DNA from: Candidatus Aenigmatarchaeota archaeon
GTDB lineage: Archaea > EX4484-52 > GLR71
Direction: 5' to 3'
Assembly: GCA_023134675.1 (NCBI GenBank)
Contig: JAGLUQ010000049.1
Coordinates: forward strand, 1 to 6,804
DNA length: 6,804 bases
The number at the start of each line of letters is the position of its first letter. The first letter of the stretch is position 1. The position numbers were made by a program, and so were the translations under genes. Under the pieces are notes generated by a model, which saw nothing but the letters and a program-made list of their open reading frames with translations, was not told where the DNA came from and did no database searches. Shown here piece by piece: positions 1 to 5,630 of the stretch.

Positions 1-455
1 ACAACCAATAATACAGGCAGGAACTTGATCATATTTTCAACAGGCAGTCCCGCCATATAATAAAAAGCAACAAACAAAGGCGGCAGCATAACAGATATCA
101 CAACAAAACCCAGGAAAAAGCTCCGCACCTTATATTTGTCAAGACGGACTACAACATCATAGAGAAAACCGATAGACAAAGCCAGTATGACCTTTAAGAT
201 TCCGGGAAGGCCTCCAAGCAAAGTTGTAGGGATGGCAAGAATACCGTAAATGCCCCAGATAGAAGTATTGACCCAGAATTTTTTGACCATCATATTTGTT
301 ATGATAATCACTATAGCCTGTATGAATGATGTGACAAGGCCTGATGCAAGAGGGTTTCCTGTTACCGCATTCAACGCAGTCCCGACTATAAGGGACAGGC
401 TGAACATTAATGCGCCCATAAGTCCTGCAACAGTGAGTTCTTTTGTTTTAAGCAT
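1..455 (-). CDS. Integral membrane protein, possible ECF-type transporter S component (N-terminal part, runs off left edge)
   Basis: An open frame on the minus strand begins at ATG 455-453 and stays open to the window edge, giving 151 residues with no stop. The protein is very hydrophobic. It opens with MLKTKELTVAGLMGALMF, the style of start seen in ECF transporter S components (substrate-binding membrane subunits for vitamins and similar small molecules). Membrane segments lie at about residues 8-30, 38-56, 64-82, 85-103 and 112-133; GGLPGILK (81-88) and GFLYDVVVRL (96-105) recall the YkoE/BioY-like layout. The substrate cannot be read from the sequence. It is divergent from the TrmB-type regulator at 538 and the two share the operator at 460-513, so regulator and transporter probably form a control pair. 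The start is supported by a TATA box 27 bases upstream; there is no Shine-Dalgarno sequence. The family assignment comes from general pattern only; another polytopic membrane protein is possible. That the frame is coding is much surer than the family. Confidence 0.72.
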   Translation of the reverse strand, partial: MLKTKELTVAGLMGALMFSLSLIVGTALNAVTGNPLASGLVTSFIQAIVIIITNMMVKKFWVNTSIWGIYGILAIPTTLLGGLPGILKVILALSIGFLYDVVVRLDKYKVRSFFLGFVVISVMLPPLFVAFYYMAGLPVENMIKFLPVLLV

Positions 456-459
456 ATAT

Positions 460-513
460 GTTACTAATAGCTGACAACATATATATAGTAATGTTGTTAG
501 TTTTACTAATAAC
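460..513. promoter_or_regulatory. Large imperfect inverted repeat, likely TrmB-type operator
   Basis: The left arm is 460-480 and the right arm is 491-513, separated by ten bases (atatatagta). Aligned as inverted arms with one two-base gap, 17 of 21 positions match and all four mismatches are transitions. The innermost parts are exact (ACAACAT 474-480 against ATGTTGT 491-497), as are the outer ends (GTTA 460-463 against TAAC 510-513). The nonamer TTACTAATA is also directly repeated at 461-469 and 503-511, 42 bases apart, about four helical turns. The left arm and spacer cover the TATA box of the transporter, and the right arm ends directly before the TATA box of the regulator gene. Binding there could therefore repress both divergent promoters. 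That the regulator at 538 binds it is inference from position and symmetry. Confidence 0.7.
478..488 (-). promoter_or_regulatory. TATA box for the membrane protein gene
   Basis: The run catatatatag reads as an archaeal TATA box on the minus strand. Its centre lies about 27 bases upstream of the ATG at 455, so transcription would begin at or within a base or two of the start codon, giving a leaderless mRNA. It lies in the end of the left arm and the spacer of the inverted repeat, so a regulator bound there would block TBP. Confidence 0.55.
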
Positions 514-522
514 AATATAAAG
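514..522 (+). promoter_or_regulatory. TATA box for the TrmB-type regulator gene
   Basis: The sequence aatataaag is a good archaeal TATA box. Its centre near 518 is 26 bases upstream of the second in-frame ATG (544) and only 20 bases upstream of the first (538). With leaderless transcription this spacing favours 544 as the real start. The box directly abuts the right arm of the inverted repeat, so the BRE position falls inside the operator and autoregulation is likely. Confidence 0.5.
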
Positions 523-537
523 ATATATAGACAAAAT

Positions 538-1263
538 ATGATTATGGATAGCATTTTAGATAAGCTGAAGAAAGCAGGCCTGTCAGGAAATGAGTCTAAG
601 ATATATCTTGAACTTCTCAAGAGAGGCTCCATATCAGCCAGCAGCCTGGCAAAAAAGATGGGTATGGACAGGACATTAGTATATCAGATATTGAATAATC
701 TGATAGATAAAGGTCTTGTGAACTATATCAATAAAGAAAACAGGAGATATTATGAATCTACAAGTCCTGACTGCCTTTTAACAGGAATCAAAGAAAGCGA
801 AAACATTGTGATGTCAGTAATACCTGATCTGAAAAAGATAGAGAGACAGGTTGATGTCGAACAGAAAATAAACATATATGAGGGGAAGAATGGTATAAGA
901 TTGCTTATGGAAGACGTCATGCAGTCAGCAGATGTCTGTGTATTTGGAGCATCAGGGAAAAGTTTCGACATCATTCCGTATGATATGCCTTCCCTTATCA
1001 GAAAATCTTTGAAGACAGATATGAAAGTAAGGATGATAACAGATAAAGAATTCAAAGGCCATAGCATGACAAAACTGCCAAACATAAGCGTCAGGTATCT
1101 TGAAGAGGTAAAAAGCCCAGCCACAACCACAATCTATGGGGATACTGTAGCGATAAATGTCTCAACTGACAAGCCTATCGTAATTTTCATAAAAAACAGG
1201 GATATTACAGAAAGCTACAAAAATTATTTTGAGTTCCTGTGGAAAAAGGCAGGGAATGATTAG
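538..1263 (+). CDS. TrmB-family transcriptional regulator
   Basis: This is a DNA-binding regulator of up to 241 residues. Residues 4-75 form a winged helix-turn-helix of the TrmB type: helix one LDKLKKAGLSGNESKIYLEL, then SASSLAKKMGMDRTLVYQIL as the helix-turn-helix, then LIDKGLVNYINKENRRYYES as the wing. A charged helical linker (about 84-108) leads to a C-terminal sensor domain (about 109-236) with YEGKNGIRLLMEDV, VCVFGASGK, and a closing NYFEFLWKKA, as in archaeal TrmB-like proteins whose C-terminal domain binds a metabolite or sugar. The ligand cannot be inferred. Two starts are possible, ATG 538 and ATG 544; the second fits the TATA spacing better and loses only two residues. No Shine-Dalgarno sequence is seen. 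The gene is divergent from the membrane protein gene and probably controls it and itself through the repeat at 460-513. Confidence 0.88.
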   Translation: MIMDSILDKLKKAGLSGNESKIYLELLKRGSISASSLAKKMGMDRTLVYQILNNLIDKGLVNYINKENRRYYESTSPDCLLTGIKESENIVMSVIPDLKKIERQVDVEQKINIYEGKNGIRLLMEDVMQSADVCVFGASGKSFDIIPYDMPSLIRKSLKTDMKVRMITDKEFKGHSMTKLPNISVRYLEEVKSPATTTIYGDTVAINVSTDKPIVIFIKNRDITESYKNYFEFLWKKAGND

Positions 1264-1323
1264 TTTAGACAGAAAATAGGAAAACCATTGATATCTGGCC
1301 GGATAATAGAAACTACCAAAAAA

Positions 1324-1338
1324 GCAAATACATTTATT
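1324..1338 (+). promoter_or_regulatory. Probable promoter (BRE plus TATA-like box) for purD
   Basis: The stretch gcaaatacatttatt carries a purine/A-rich BRE-like part followed by a TATA-like TTTATT at 1333-1338. The box centre lies about 24-25 bases before ATG 1360. There is no Shine-Dalgarno sequence before that ATG, so a leaderless transcript is the simplest reading. This also argues against translation from the TTG at 1288, which lies upstream of this promoter. Confidence 0.4.
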
Positions 1339-1359
1339 CTCCTGTCGCTCATTTATCCC

Positions 1360-2688
1360 ATGGAAAATGCAACAGTCCTTATAGTCGGTGCAGGGGGCAG
1401 AGAGAATACCCTTGCAGAAGCTTATCTTGATAGCAAACATGTCAAAAGAGTTATTATAGCTCCTGGAAATGATTTTATCCCATATTCTTTGAAAGAGAGA
1501 TATCCTGATAAAGAGATCATAATTGAAAAAGACTGCAACCTTAAGGACAGAGATTCTCTTCTGAATATCGCAGAATTCTATAGTCTGGACCTGATAGATA
1601 TCGCCCCGGAAGGTCCCCTTGAATCAGGCCTGGTAGATGTCCTGGAAGATAGAGGATACAATGTATTCGGGCCGACACAAAAAGCATCAAAGATAGAATC
1701 AGATAAGATATGGTCACGTCTTTTCATGGAAAGGCACAACATCCCTTCACCATTATTTGGATTTTTTGATGATACAGATAAAGCAGAAAAATATGTTGAA
1801 GACATATATTCAGGAAAAGAAGACAGCCTGCTCTATGTGAAAGCGTCAGGCCTCTGCGGCGGAAAAGGAGCCATAAGAGTAGAAAATATAGAGGAAGCAT
1901 ATACCGCAATCAAACAGATGAAAACTTTCGGAGATTCAGGCAAAAGCTTTGTCATAGAGGAAGGGATAATAGGTGAGGAGTTCTCAGTCTTTGCCATAAG
2001 CGACGGCATAAATTATAAGATTCTGGGCTGGGCACAGGACAACAAAACGCTTTATGATAAAGGCAAAGGTCCGAATACAGGCGGCATGGGCTGCCATTCT
2101 CCGGCTCTCGTTGCATCAAGCATTATGGATCCGATTGAAGACAACCTGATAGCCCCGGTAATCAAAGGCATGGAAAAAGAAGGCGTACCTTTCAAAGGTA
2201 TCTTATATCTCGGCGGCATGCTAACCAAAGACGGTGTGAAAGTGATTGAATTCAACGCAAGATTGGGCGACCCCGAGGCCCAGGTAATTCTGCCGGGATT
2301 GCAGTGCGATTATTATGAGCTTGTCCAGGCCTGCATCAAAGGTAATCTAAATGATTTCAATCTGAAGACTGACGGCAAGACAAGAGTCTGCGTAGTCGGC
2401 GCAGCGAAAGGATACCCTGACAATCCGATAAAAGGCTGCAAGATTACAGGTCTTGATGATGCAGGCATTATGGATGACATCAACATCTATGGCGCAGGGA
2501 TAGAAGTCAGAAACAATAAATTATATACATCAGGCGGACGAGTATTTAATATTGTTGCAGAAGGGAAAGATATTATTGATGCAGGAAAAAAAGCATATGA
2601 TGCAATTGCTCGTGTAGATATAGAAGGAAACAATCTTCATTATAGGACTGATATTGGCGGCAGTGATGTTGACAGGATTTTGGCTTGA
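1360..2688 (+). CDS. purD: Phosphoribosylamine-glycine ligase (GAR synthetase)
   Basis: The enzyme joins glycine to 5-phosphoribosylamine using ATP, giving GAR in the second step of de novo purine synthesis; it acts in the cytosol. From ATG 1360 the protein has 442 residues, near the usual 420-440. Domains in order: N-terminal Rossmann-like domain starting VLIVGAGGRENTLAEA (6-21); IAPEGPLESGLVD (81-93) and NVFGPTQKASKIESDKIW (101-118); ATP-grasp domain with YVKASGLCGGKGA (159-171), AQDNKT (225-230), GPNTGGMG (237-244) and FNARLGDPEAQ (298-308); C-terminal domain ending YRTDIGG (428-434). The usual GGREH is GGREN, and QDHK is QDNK. A TTG at 1288 would add 24 residues that match no part of the family, so ATG 1360 is preferred. 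No other purine gene is in view. The family is certain; full activity is assumed. Confidence 0.95.
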   Translation: MENATVLIVGAGGRENTLAEAYLDSKHVKRVIIAPGNDFIPYSLKERYPDKEIIIEKDCNLKDRDSLLNIAEFYSLDLIDIAPEGPLESGLVDVLEDRGYNVFGPTQKASKIESDKIWSRLFMERHNIPSPLFGFFDDTDKAEKYVEDIYSGKEDSLLYVKASGLCGGKGAIRVENIEEAYTAIKQMKTFGDSGKSFVIEEGIIGEEFSVFAISDGINYKILGWAQDNKTLYDKGKGPNTGGMGCHSPALVASSIMDPIEDNLIAPVIKGMEKEGVPFKGILYLGGMLTKDGVKVIEFNARLGDPEAQVILPGLQCDYYELVQACIKGNLNDFNLKTDGKTRVCVVGAAKGYPDNPIKGCKITGLDDAGIMDDINIYGAGIEVRNNKLYTSGGRVFNIVAEGKDIIDAGKKAYDAIARVDIEGNNLHYRTDIGGSDVDRILA

Positions 2689-2729
2689 CGCCTTAATAAT
2701 TCTAATTCACCTCTTACTTTTAATACACA

Positions 2730-2738
2730 TTTATATTA
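2730..2738 (+). promoter_or_regulatory. TATA box for the gene at 2760
   Basis: The sequence tttatatta is centred at 2734, exactly 26 bases before ATG 2760. This is the spacing expected for a leaderless archaeal transcript, and no Shine-Dalgarno sequence precedes the ATG. It suggests that the gene at 2760 has its own promoter and is not simply read through from purD. The short T-rich stretch before it (about 2712-2720) could help end the purD transcript, but is weak. Confidence 0.6.
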
Positions 2739-2759
2739 TTTACTCAACATTCATTAAAT

Positions 2760-3611
2760 ATGTTAAACAGCATTGCAGAACAGTTATTTATTTCTAATCT
2801 TGATTTAGTGCCTCTTGAAGGGACAAATTTTTCGTATGAGCTAAAGACTGTGCAGGACACTTATGATCGCTGTACATATTCCCTGATTCTTGTGGAACAT
2901 CAGGATTATCTGAAAGATAATGTTGAGACATACATGATAATATTTAATCATAATGATATTGAAGCTGATGGTGACCGTGCAGTCATGGATAAAGATGAAC
3001 TGATGAAAAAAGCACGAAAAGAAGGTTGCCTGAAAAAAATGGATGACCTGCAGAACTGTTGGGATACGATACACAAATTAGATGATGCTGAACAAAAATC
3101 AGTGCTTGCCGAATTAGAGACAGAATATACCGAATTGGCATATACAGAGATGACTAAACAAAAAGGGCCTTTCAGGAATTTGGCAGAAACCGTTTTTCTT
3201 TCAGTCATGAAGAGAGATAATGATAAGTCAACAGAAGACTCAGAGATATTTGATAGTCTTGCACAGTCATATTATCGCAGGACAGATAAAAGAAAATTCA
3301 CTCCAGGCATTGGTGGGCATATAGGTCTACCGGGACCAAGGCAAAGCACAAAACTTTGCGATTCTAGAGTTAAGATTAAAGAATACGATTTTATTTATGA
3401 GGATGGCACTGCAGAGCCTCGTATTTCAATAGAGGGTGTTTCAGGATATCATGATTATGATACACTGGTAAATAATATCCCAGAAGAAGTTATAACAATA
3501 ATGAACACAATTCCAAGGATTTCAAAGCAGATACGTGATGATTTTACAGAGATGTACAATGCTTCAAGAAAAGAACTTGCTAGAAAAGAACGCATAGCAC
3601 AATTTTTATGA
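2760..3611 (+). CDS. Unrecognised soluble protein, 283 residues
   Basis: I do not recognise a family. The frame is long and has its own well-placed TATA box. The protein is charged, with no signal peptide or membrane segment. Residues 1-65 look like a mixed alpha/beta region with a likely strand SLILVEH (41-47) and MIIFNHN (59-65). Residues 75-150 are strongly charged and helical (KDELMKKARKEG, EQKSVLAELETEYTELAYTEM). A glycine/proline-rich loop, TPGIGGHIGLPGPR (181-194), is followed by a beta-rich part (VKIKEYDFIYED, PRISIEGVSGYHDYD), and the end is helical and basic (RKELARKERIAQFL). There are three cysteines (38, 90, 100) in the first 100 residues plus Cys200, without a clear metal-site spacing. 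The stop is ten bases from the stop of the convergent protease gene. It may be a lineage-specific protein; no function can be assigned. Confidence 0.8.
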   Translation: MLNSIAEQLFISNLDLVPLEGTNFSYELKTVQDTYDRCTYSLILVEHQDYLKDNVETYMIIFNHNDIEADGDRAVMDKDELMKKARKEGCLKKMDDLQNCWDTIHKLDDAEQKSVLAELETEYTELAYTEMTKQKGPFRNLAETVFLSVMKRDNDKSTEDSEIFDSLAQSYYRRTDKRKFTPGIGGHIGLPGPRQSTKLCDSRVKIKEYDFIYEDGTAEPRISIEGVSGYHDYDTLVNNIPEEVITIMNTIPRISKQIRDDFTEMYNASRKELARKERIAQFL

Positions 3612-3621
3612 TCTTACCTAA

Positions 3622-4344
3622 TCACCCAAACAACCCGAAAACCTTCTTCTTGACAACATTCTTCACAGACAGCATCTTCAGCCACCTCTCAGCCTCTGAA
3701 TACTTCTCAAACAGCTTCTCATCATCTCTAAAAGCTTTATGATGCGAACGGTTCTGGTAATCTGTCTGCTTCGCATCATGCATTATATGCAGCATCTCAT
3801 GGTACAGGACAAACCCAGTAACAAACCGCGGCACCTTCTCATTGTCAAGAGTCCTGCTGATAAGTATAGCATGCTTTGAAGGATCATAATGCCCGTATTT
3901 CCGTACAGTAACCCTTGTCCCCCAGCAGAGAGACGGCATAGATAGCACACCGGAAAAATACTGCTCATTCAGCTCCTCAAAAAGCTCGCAAAGATCATAC
4001 GCAGAACCTTTAGGGTTATGCCTTGCTTTATGCCCTCTGTCTTTCCTGACCTCACGATGCCTGAGATTCATCTCCTGTGAGTTCACCCACAGCCTGTATA
4101 CTTTTTGATAAACCTTAGGGCACTCTTTCCGCCGGATCTTTGATATCAGGATATAGGCAAGAGCCGTAAGAACCTTTTCAGGAGCATCAGAAAGCAGGTC
4201 GGATATCTTCACCTCCAGGACACCATCCTTCAGACGGATAGTGCTTTTCACCCCTGAATACTTGTAGAATCTTGCAGATACAGAAATATCTTTCCCTGTG
4301 ATATCCTTGTAAGCATCAGAAAATATTCCGCCGGGCTCAGCCAT
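3622..4344 (-). CDS. SprT/M48-like zinc metalloprotease
   Basis: The protein has 240 residues. The C-terminal half is a SprT-like metallopeptidase domain: DLCELFEELNEQYFSGVL (117-134), then LCWGTR (139-144) and GHYDPSKHAILISRTLDN (151-168), the active-site helix LYHEMLHIMHD (180-190) with zinc ligands His182 and His186 and catalytic Glu183, and the likely third ligand in SHHKAFRDDEKLF (200-212), then YSEAERWLKML. The N-terminal 100 residues (including IRLKDGVLEVKISDLLSDAPEKVLTALAYILISKI) form an added domain. Bacterial proteins annotated as M48 or SprT-like peptidases share this arrangement, as I recall. SprT-like proteases of other organisms cut proteins crosslinked to DNA, but that role is not shown for this subfamily. 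No signal peptide is seen, so it is probably cytosolic. ATG 4344 lies 26-27 bases after a TATA box and has no Shine-Dalgarno sequence. It is divergent from the HAD gene. Confidence 0.88.
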   Translation of the reverse strand: MAEPGGIFSDAYKDITGKDISVSARFYKYSGVKSTIRLKDGVLEVKISDLLSDAPEKVLTALAYILISKIRRKECPKVYQKVYRLWVNSQEMNLRHREVRKDRGHKARHNPKGSAYDLCELFEELNEQYFSGVLSMPSLCWGTRVTVRKYGHYDPSKHAILISRTLDNEKVPRFVTGFVLYHEMLHIMHDAKQTDYQNRSHHKAFRDDEKLFEKYSEAERWLKMLSVKNVVKKKVFGLFG

Positions 4345-4366
4345 GCAAAAGTCTTTGTACCGGACC

Positions 4367-4380
4367 TTAAAATACTTTGC
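4367..4380 (-). promoter_or_regulatory. BRE and TATA box for the metalloprotease gene
   Basis: Read on the minus strand this is GCAAAG followed by TATTTTAA (4374-4367), a textbook archaeal BRE and TATA pair. The box centre lies about 26-27 bases before ATG 4344, which would give a leaderless mRNA. Confidence 0.6.
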
Positions 4381-4386
4381 TTAAAA

Positions 4387-4396
4387 CTTAAATATT
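4387..4396 (+). promoter_or_regulatory. TATA box for the HAD hydrolase gene
   Basis: The sequence cttaaatatt is centred near 4391. Initiation about 26 bases later would fall near 4417, leaving a 5' leader of roughly 25 bases before the TTG at 4443. This is unlike the other genes here, whose boxes sit directly at leaderless spacing. Confidence 0.45.
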
Positions 4397-4431
4397 TGCA
4401 TTGACATAATCCTATTAGTTTAACATCATTT

Positions 4432-4436
4432 GGTGG
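4432..4436 (+). promoter_or_regulatory. Shine-Dalgarno-like GGTGG setting a TTG start
   Basis: GGTGG lies six bases before TTG 4443. It pairs with part of the archaeal 16S 3' end consensus (complement of GGTGATC) with one mismatch. It decides the start: the next in-frame ATG falls at residue 153, far beyond the catalytic DCEG motif at residues 8-11, so a non-ATG start near here is needed. Confidence 0.6.
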
Positions 4437-4442
4437 TTAAAT

Positions 4443-5630
4443 TTGAACTACAATTTATGTACCGACTGTGAAGGCGAGATCACACCAATCGATGCTGCTC
4501 TTGATGTGCTTGCTAAGCTCCTTCTTAAGAGGGGGATTGTCAATTCTATAGAAGAAGGAGAAATTATATACAAGATAATAAGTGGCTTTGACGATGTAAC
4601 AGCAGAGCTTGTCCGAGGCACACAATATTCAAATGATCTGATAGAAAAGCTTGAATACACATCAGGAGACACCCTCAGATTAATTCCTGTTTTCTTCAAA
4701 GCTCTTGATGTCACAGACAAAGAACTTAAAAACATCTACAAAGAAATAGGAATACTCTACCCCGGCGCCGAAGACGGGGCAAAAGACATCCAAGAACTTC
4801 TAGGTACAGAGCTCAACATAATATCCACAAGCTGGGACGGTTTCCTATACAGCATAAATGAAGGTATAGTGCCTAACAAAAATATTTACGGAACCCCTAT
4901 GGAACTTGATAATGATAAATATACCCTAAATGAAGCAGAGAAAAAAATCATCTTGGATTCATTGAAACAGATAAAACTATTAAATGAGATTGTACTTGAT
5001 GAATCAATCAAACGCATTGAAGACTTGGATTTAAAATCATATTTAGATTATCTTATCATGAAAGGTATTTTCTTTATAGATTTCGCAAAGATACCGGCCG
5101 TCATAGAAATATACAACGATATCCGCCCTATAGGCAGCAAAGAGAAGGCAAAAGCAGTACAAAAAGCCGCAGAAAAGGCAAAAACCCCCCTTGACAAGAT
5201 AATATGCGTCGGCGACAGCTCAACAGACAAAAACATGCTTGAACTTATCAAAGAAAACGGAGGCATAACCTGGACCCATAACGGCAAGAATTCAATCCTT
5301 GACAGCGCAGACTTCAATCTGATGACTGAAAACTATTACATAACAGCACCTCTTGTTGCAATAGCTAACAGTCAGGGCAAAGAAGGATTGATAGAACTGG
5401 CCAAAAGCTGGAGCTATAATAATCTGCTGTCTTATCTTAAAGATTCAGTAGATGACGAAATATACAATGAGATGAAAATAAATCTGGATAATATTTTTGT
5501 GCAGCAGGAAACCCCATTCTCAACATTCACTTACCTTCCCGGTCTGGATAAAATGCAACTAGAACAATTAAAAGATAAAAATGAGGAAATAAGAAAGAAA
5601 CTCCGCGGCGAAGCAGCATTAATCCGTTAG
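4443..5630 (+). CDS. HAD-superfamily phosphohydrolase, COG4030/EhaR-like
   Basis: The protein has 395 residues from a TTG start. HAD motifs appear in order: motif I TDCEGEIT (7-14), with nucleophile Asp8 and Glu10 in place of the more common second Asp; motif II ISTSWDG (127-133); motif III lysine in PIGSKEKAKAV (229-239); motif IV CVGDSSTDKNML (255-266). DCEG, the following SGFDDV (47-52) and SGDTLRLIPVFFKAL (74-88) resemble the archaeal COG4030 group, annotated in methanogens as energy-converting hydrogenase A subunit R. No Eha hydrogenase genes are seen here, so the name EhaR should not be taken as function; a cytosolic small-molecule phosphatase is the safer reading. The substrate is unknown. 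The last 70 residues are helical and charged. The start follows a GGTGG site. The stop overlaps the stop of the convergent helicase gene by four bases. Confidence 0.88.
   Translation: MNYNLCTDCEGEITPIDAALDVLAKLLLKRGIVNSIEEGEIIYKIISGFDDVTAELVRGTQYSNDLIEKLEYTSGDTLRLIPVFFKALDVTDKELKNIYKEIGILYPGAEDGAKDIQELLGTELNIISTSWDGFLYSINEGIVPNKNIYGTPMELDNDKYTLNEAEKKIILDSLKQIKLLNEIVLDESIKRIEDLDLKSYLDYLIMKGIFFIDFAKIPAVIEIYNDIRPIGSKEKAKAVQKAAEKAKTPLDKIICVGDSSTDKNMLELIKENGGITWTHNGKNSILDSADFNLMTENYYITAPLVAIANSQGKEGLIELAKSWSYNNLLSYLKDSVDDEIYNEMKINLDNIFVQQETPFSTFTYLPGLDKMQLEQLKDKNEEIRKKLRGEAALIR

Larger units (their letters stand above)
4366..4399. repeat. Imperfect direct repeat across the divergent promoters
   Basis: CTTAAAATACTTTGC (4366-4380) recurs as CTTAAATATTTGC (4387-4399), differing by two single-base gaps, with starts 21 bases apart, about two helical turns. 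CTTAAA also occurs at 4380-4385. Each copy contains the TATA box of one of the two divergent genes, so the repeat may be a duplicated promoter element, a regulator site, or chance in AT-rich DNA. Confidence 0.4.

Noticed and set aside
250..474. Plus-strand frame of 74 residues at the left end
   Set aside because: It lies opposite the long open minus-strand membrane protein frame, has no promoter or ribosome-binding site of its own, and its sequence looks like an antisense translation.
1288..1359. TTG-initiated N-terminal extension of PurD
   Set aside because: The 24 added residues match no part of the family, no Shine-Dalgarno sequence precedes the TTG, and the likely promoter of purD lies inside this stretch.
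2712..2720. T-rich stretch after purD as a terminator
   Set aside because: It has only four T in a row and no stem; noted only as a possible aid to termination.
3603..3607. T5 run at the end of the 2760 gene as a terminator
   Set aside because: Archaeal terminators can be simple T runs, but five T in AT-rich coding DNA just before a stop codon is too weak to call.
4401..4429. TTGACA at 4401 as a bacterial -35 box
   Set aside because: At 17 bases spacing the sequence is catcat, not a -10 box, and the other promoters in the window are archaeal in type.
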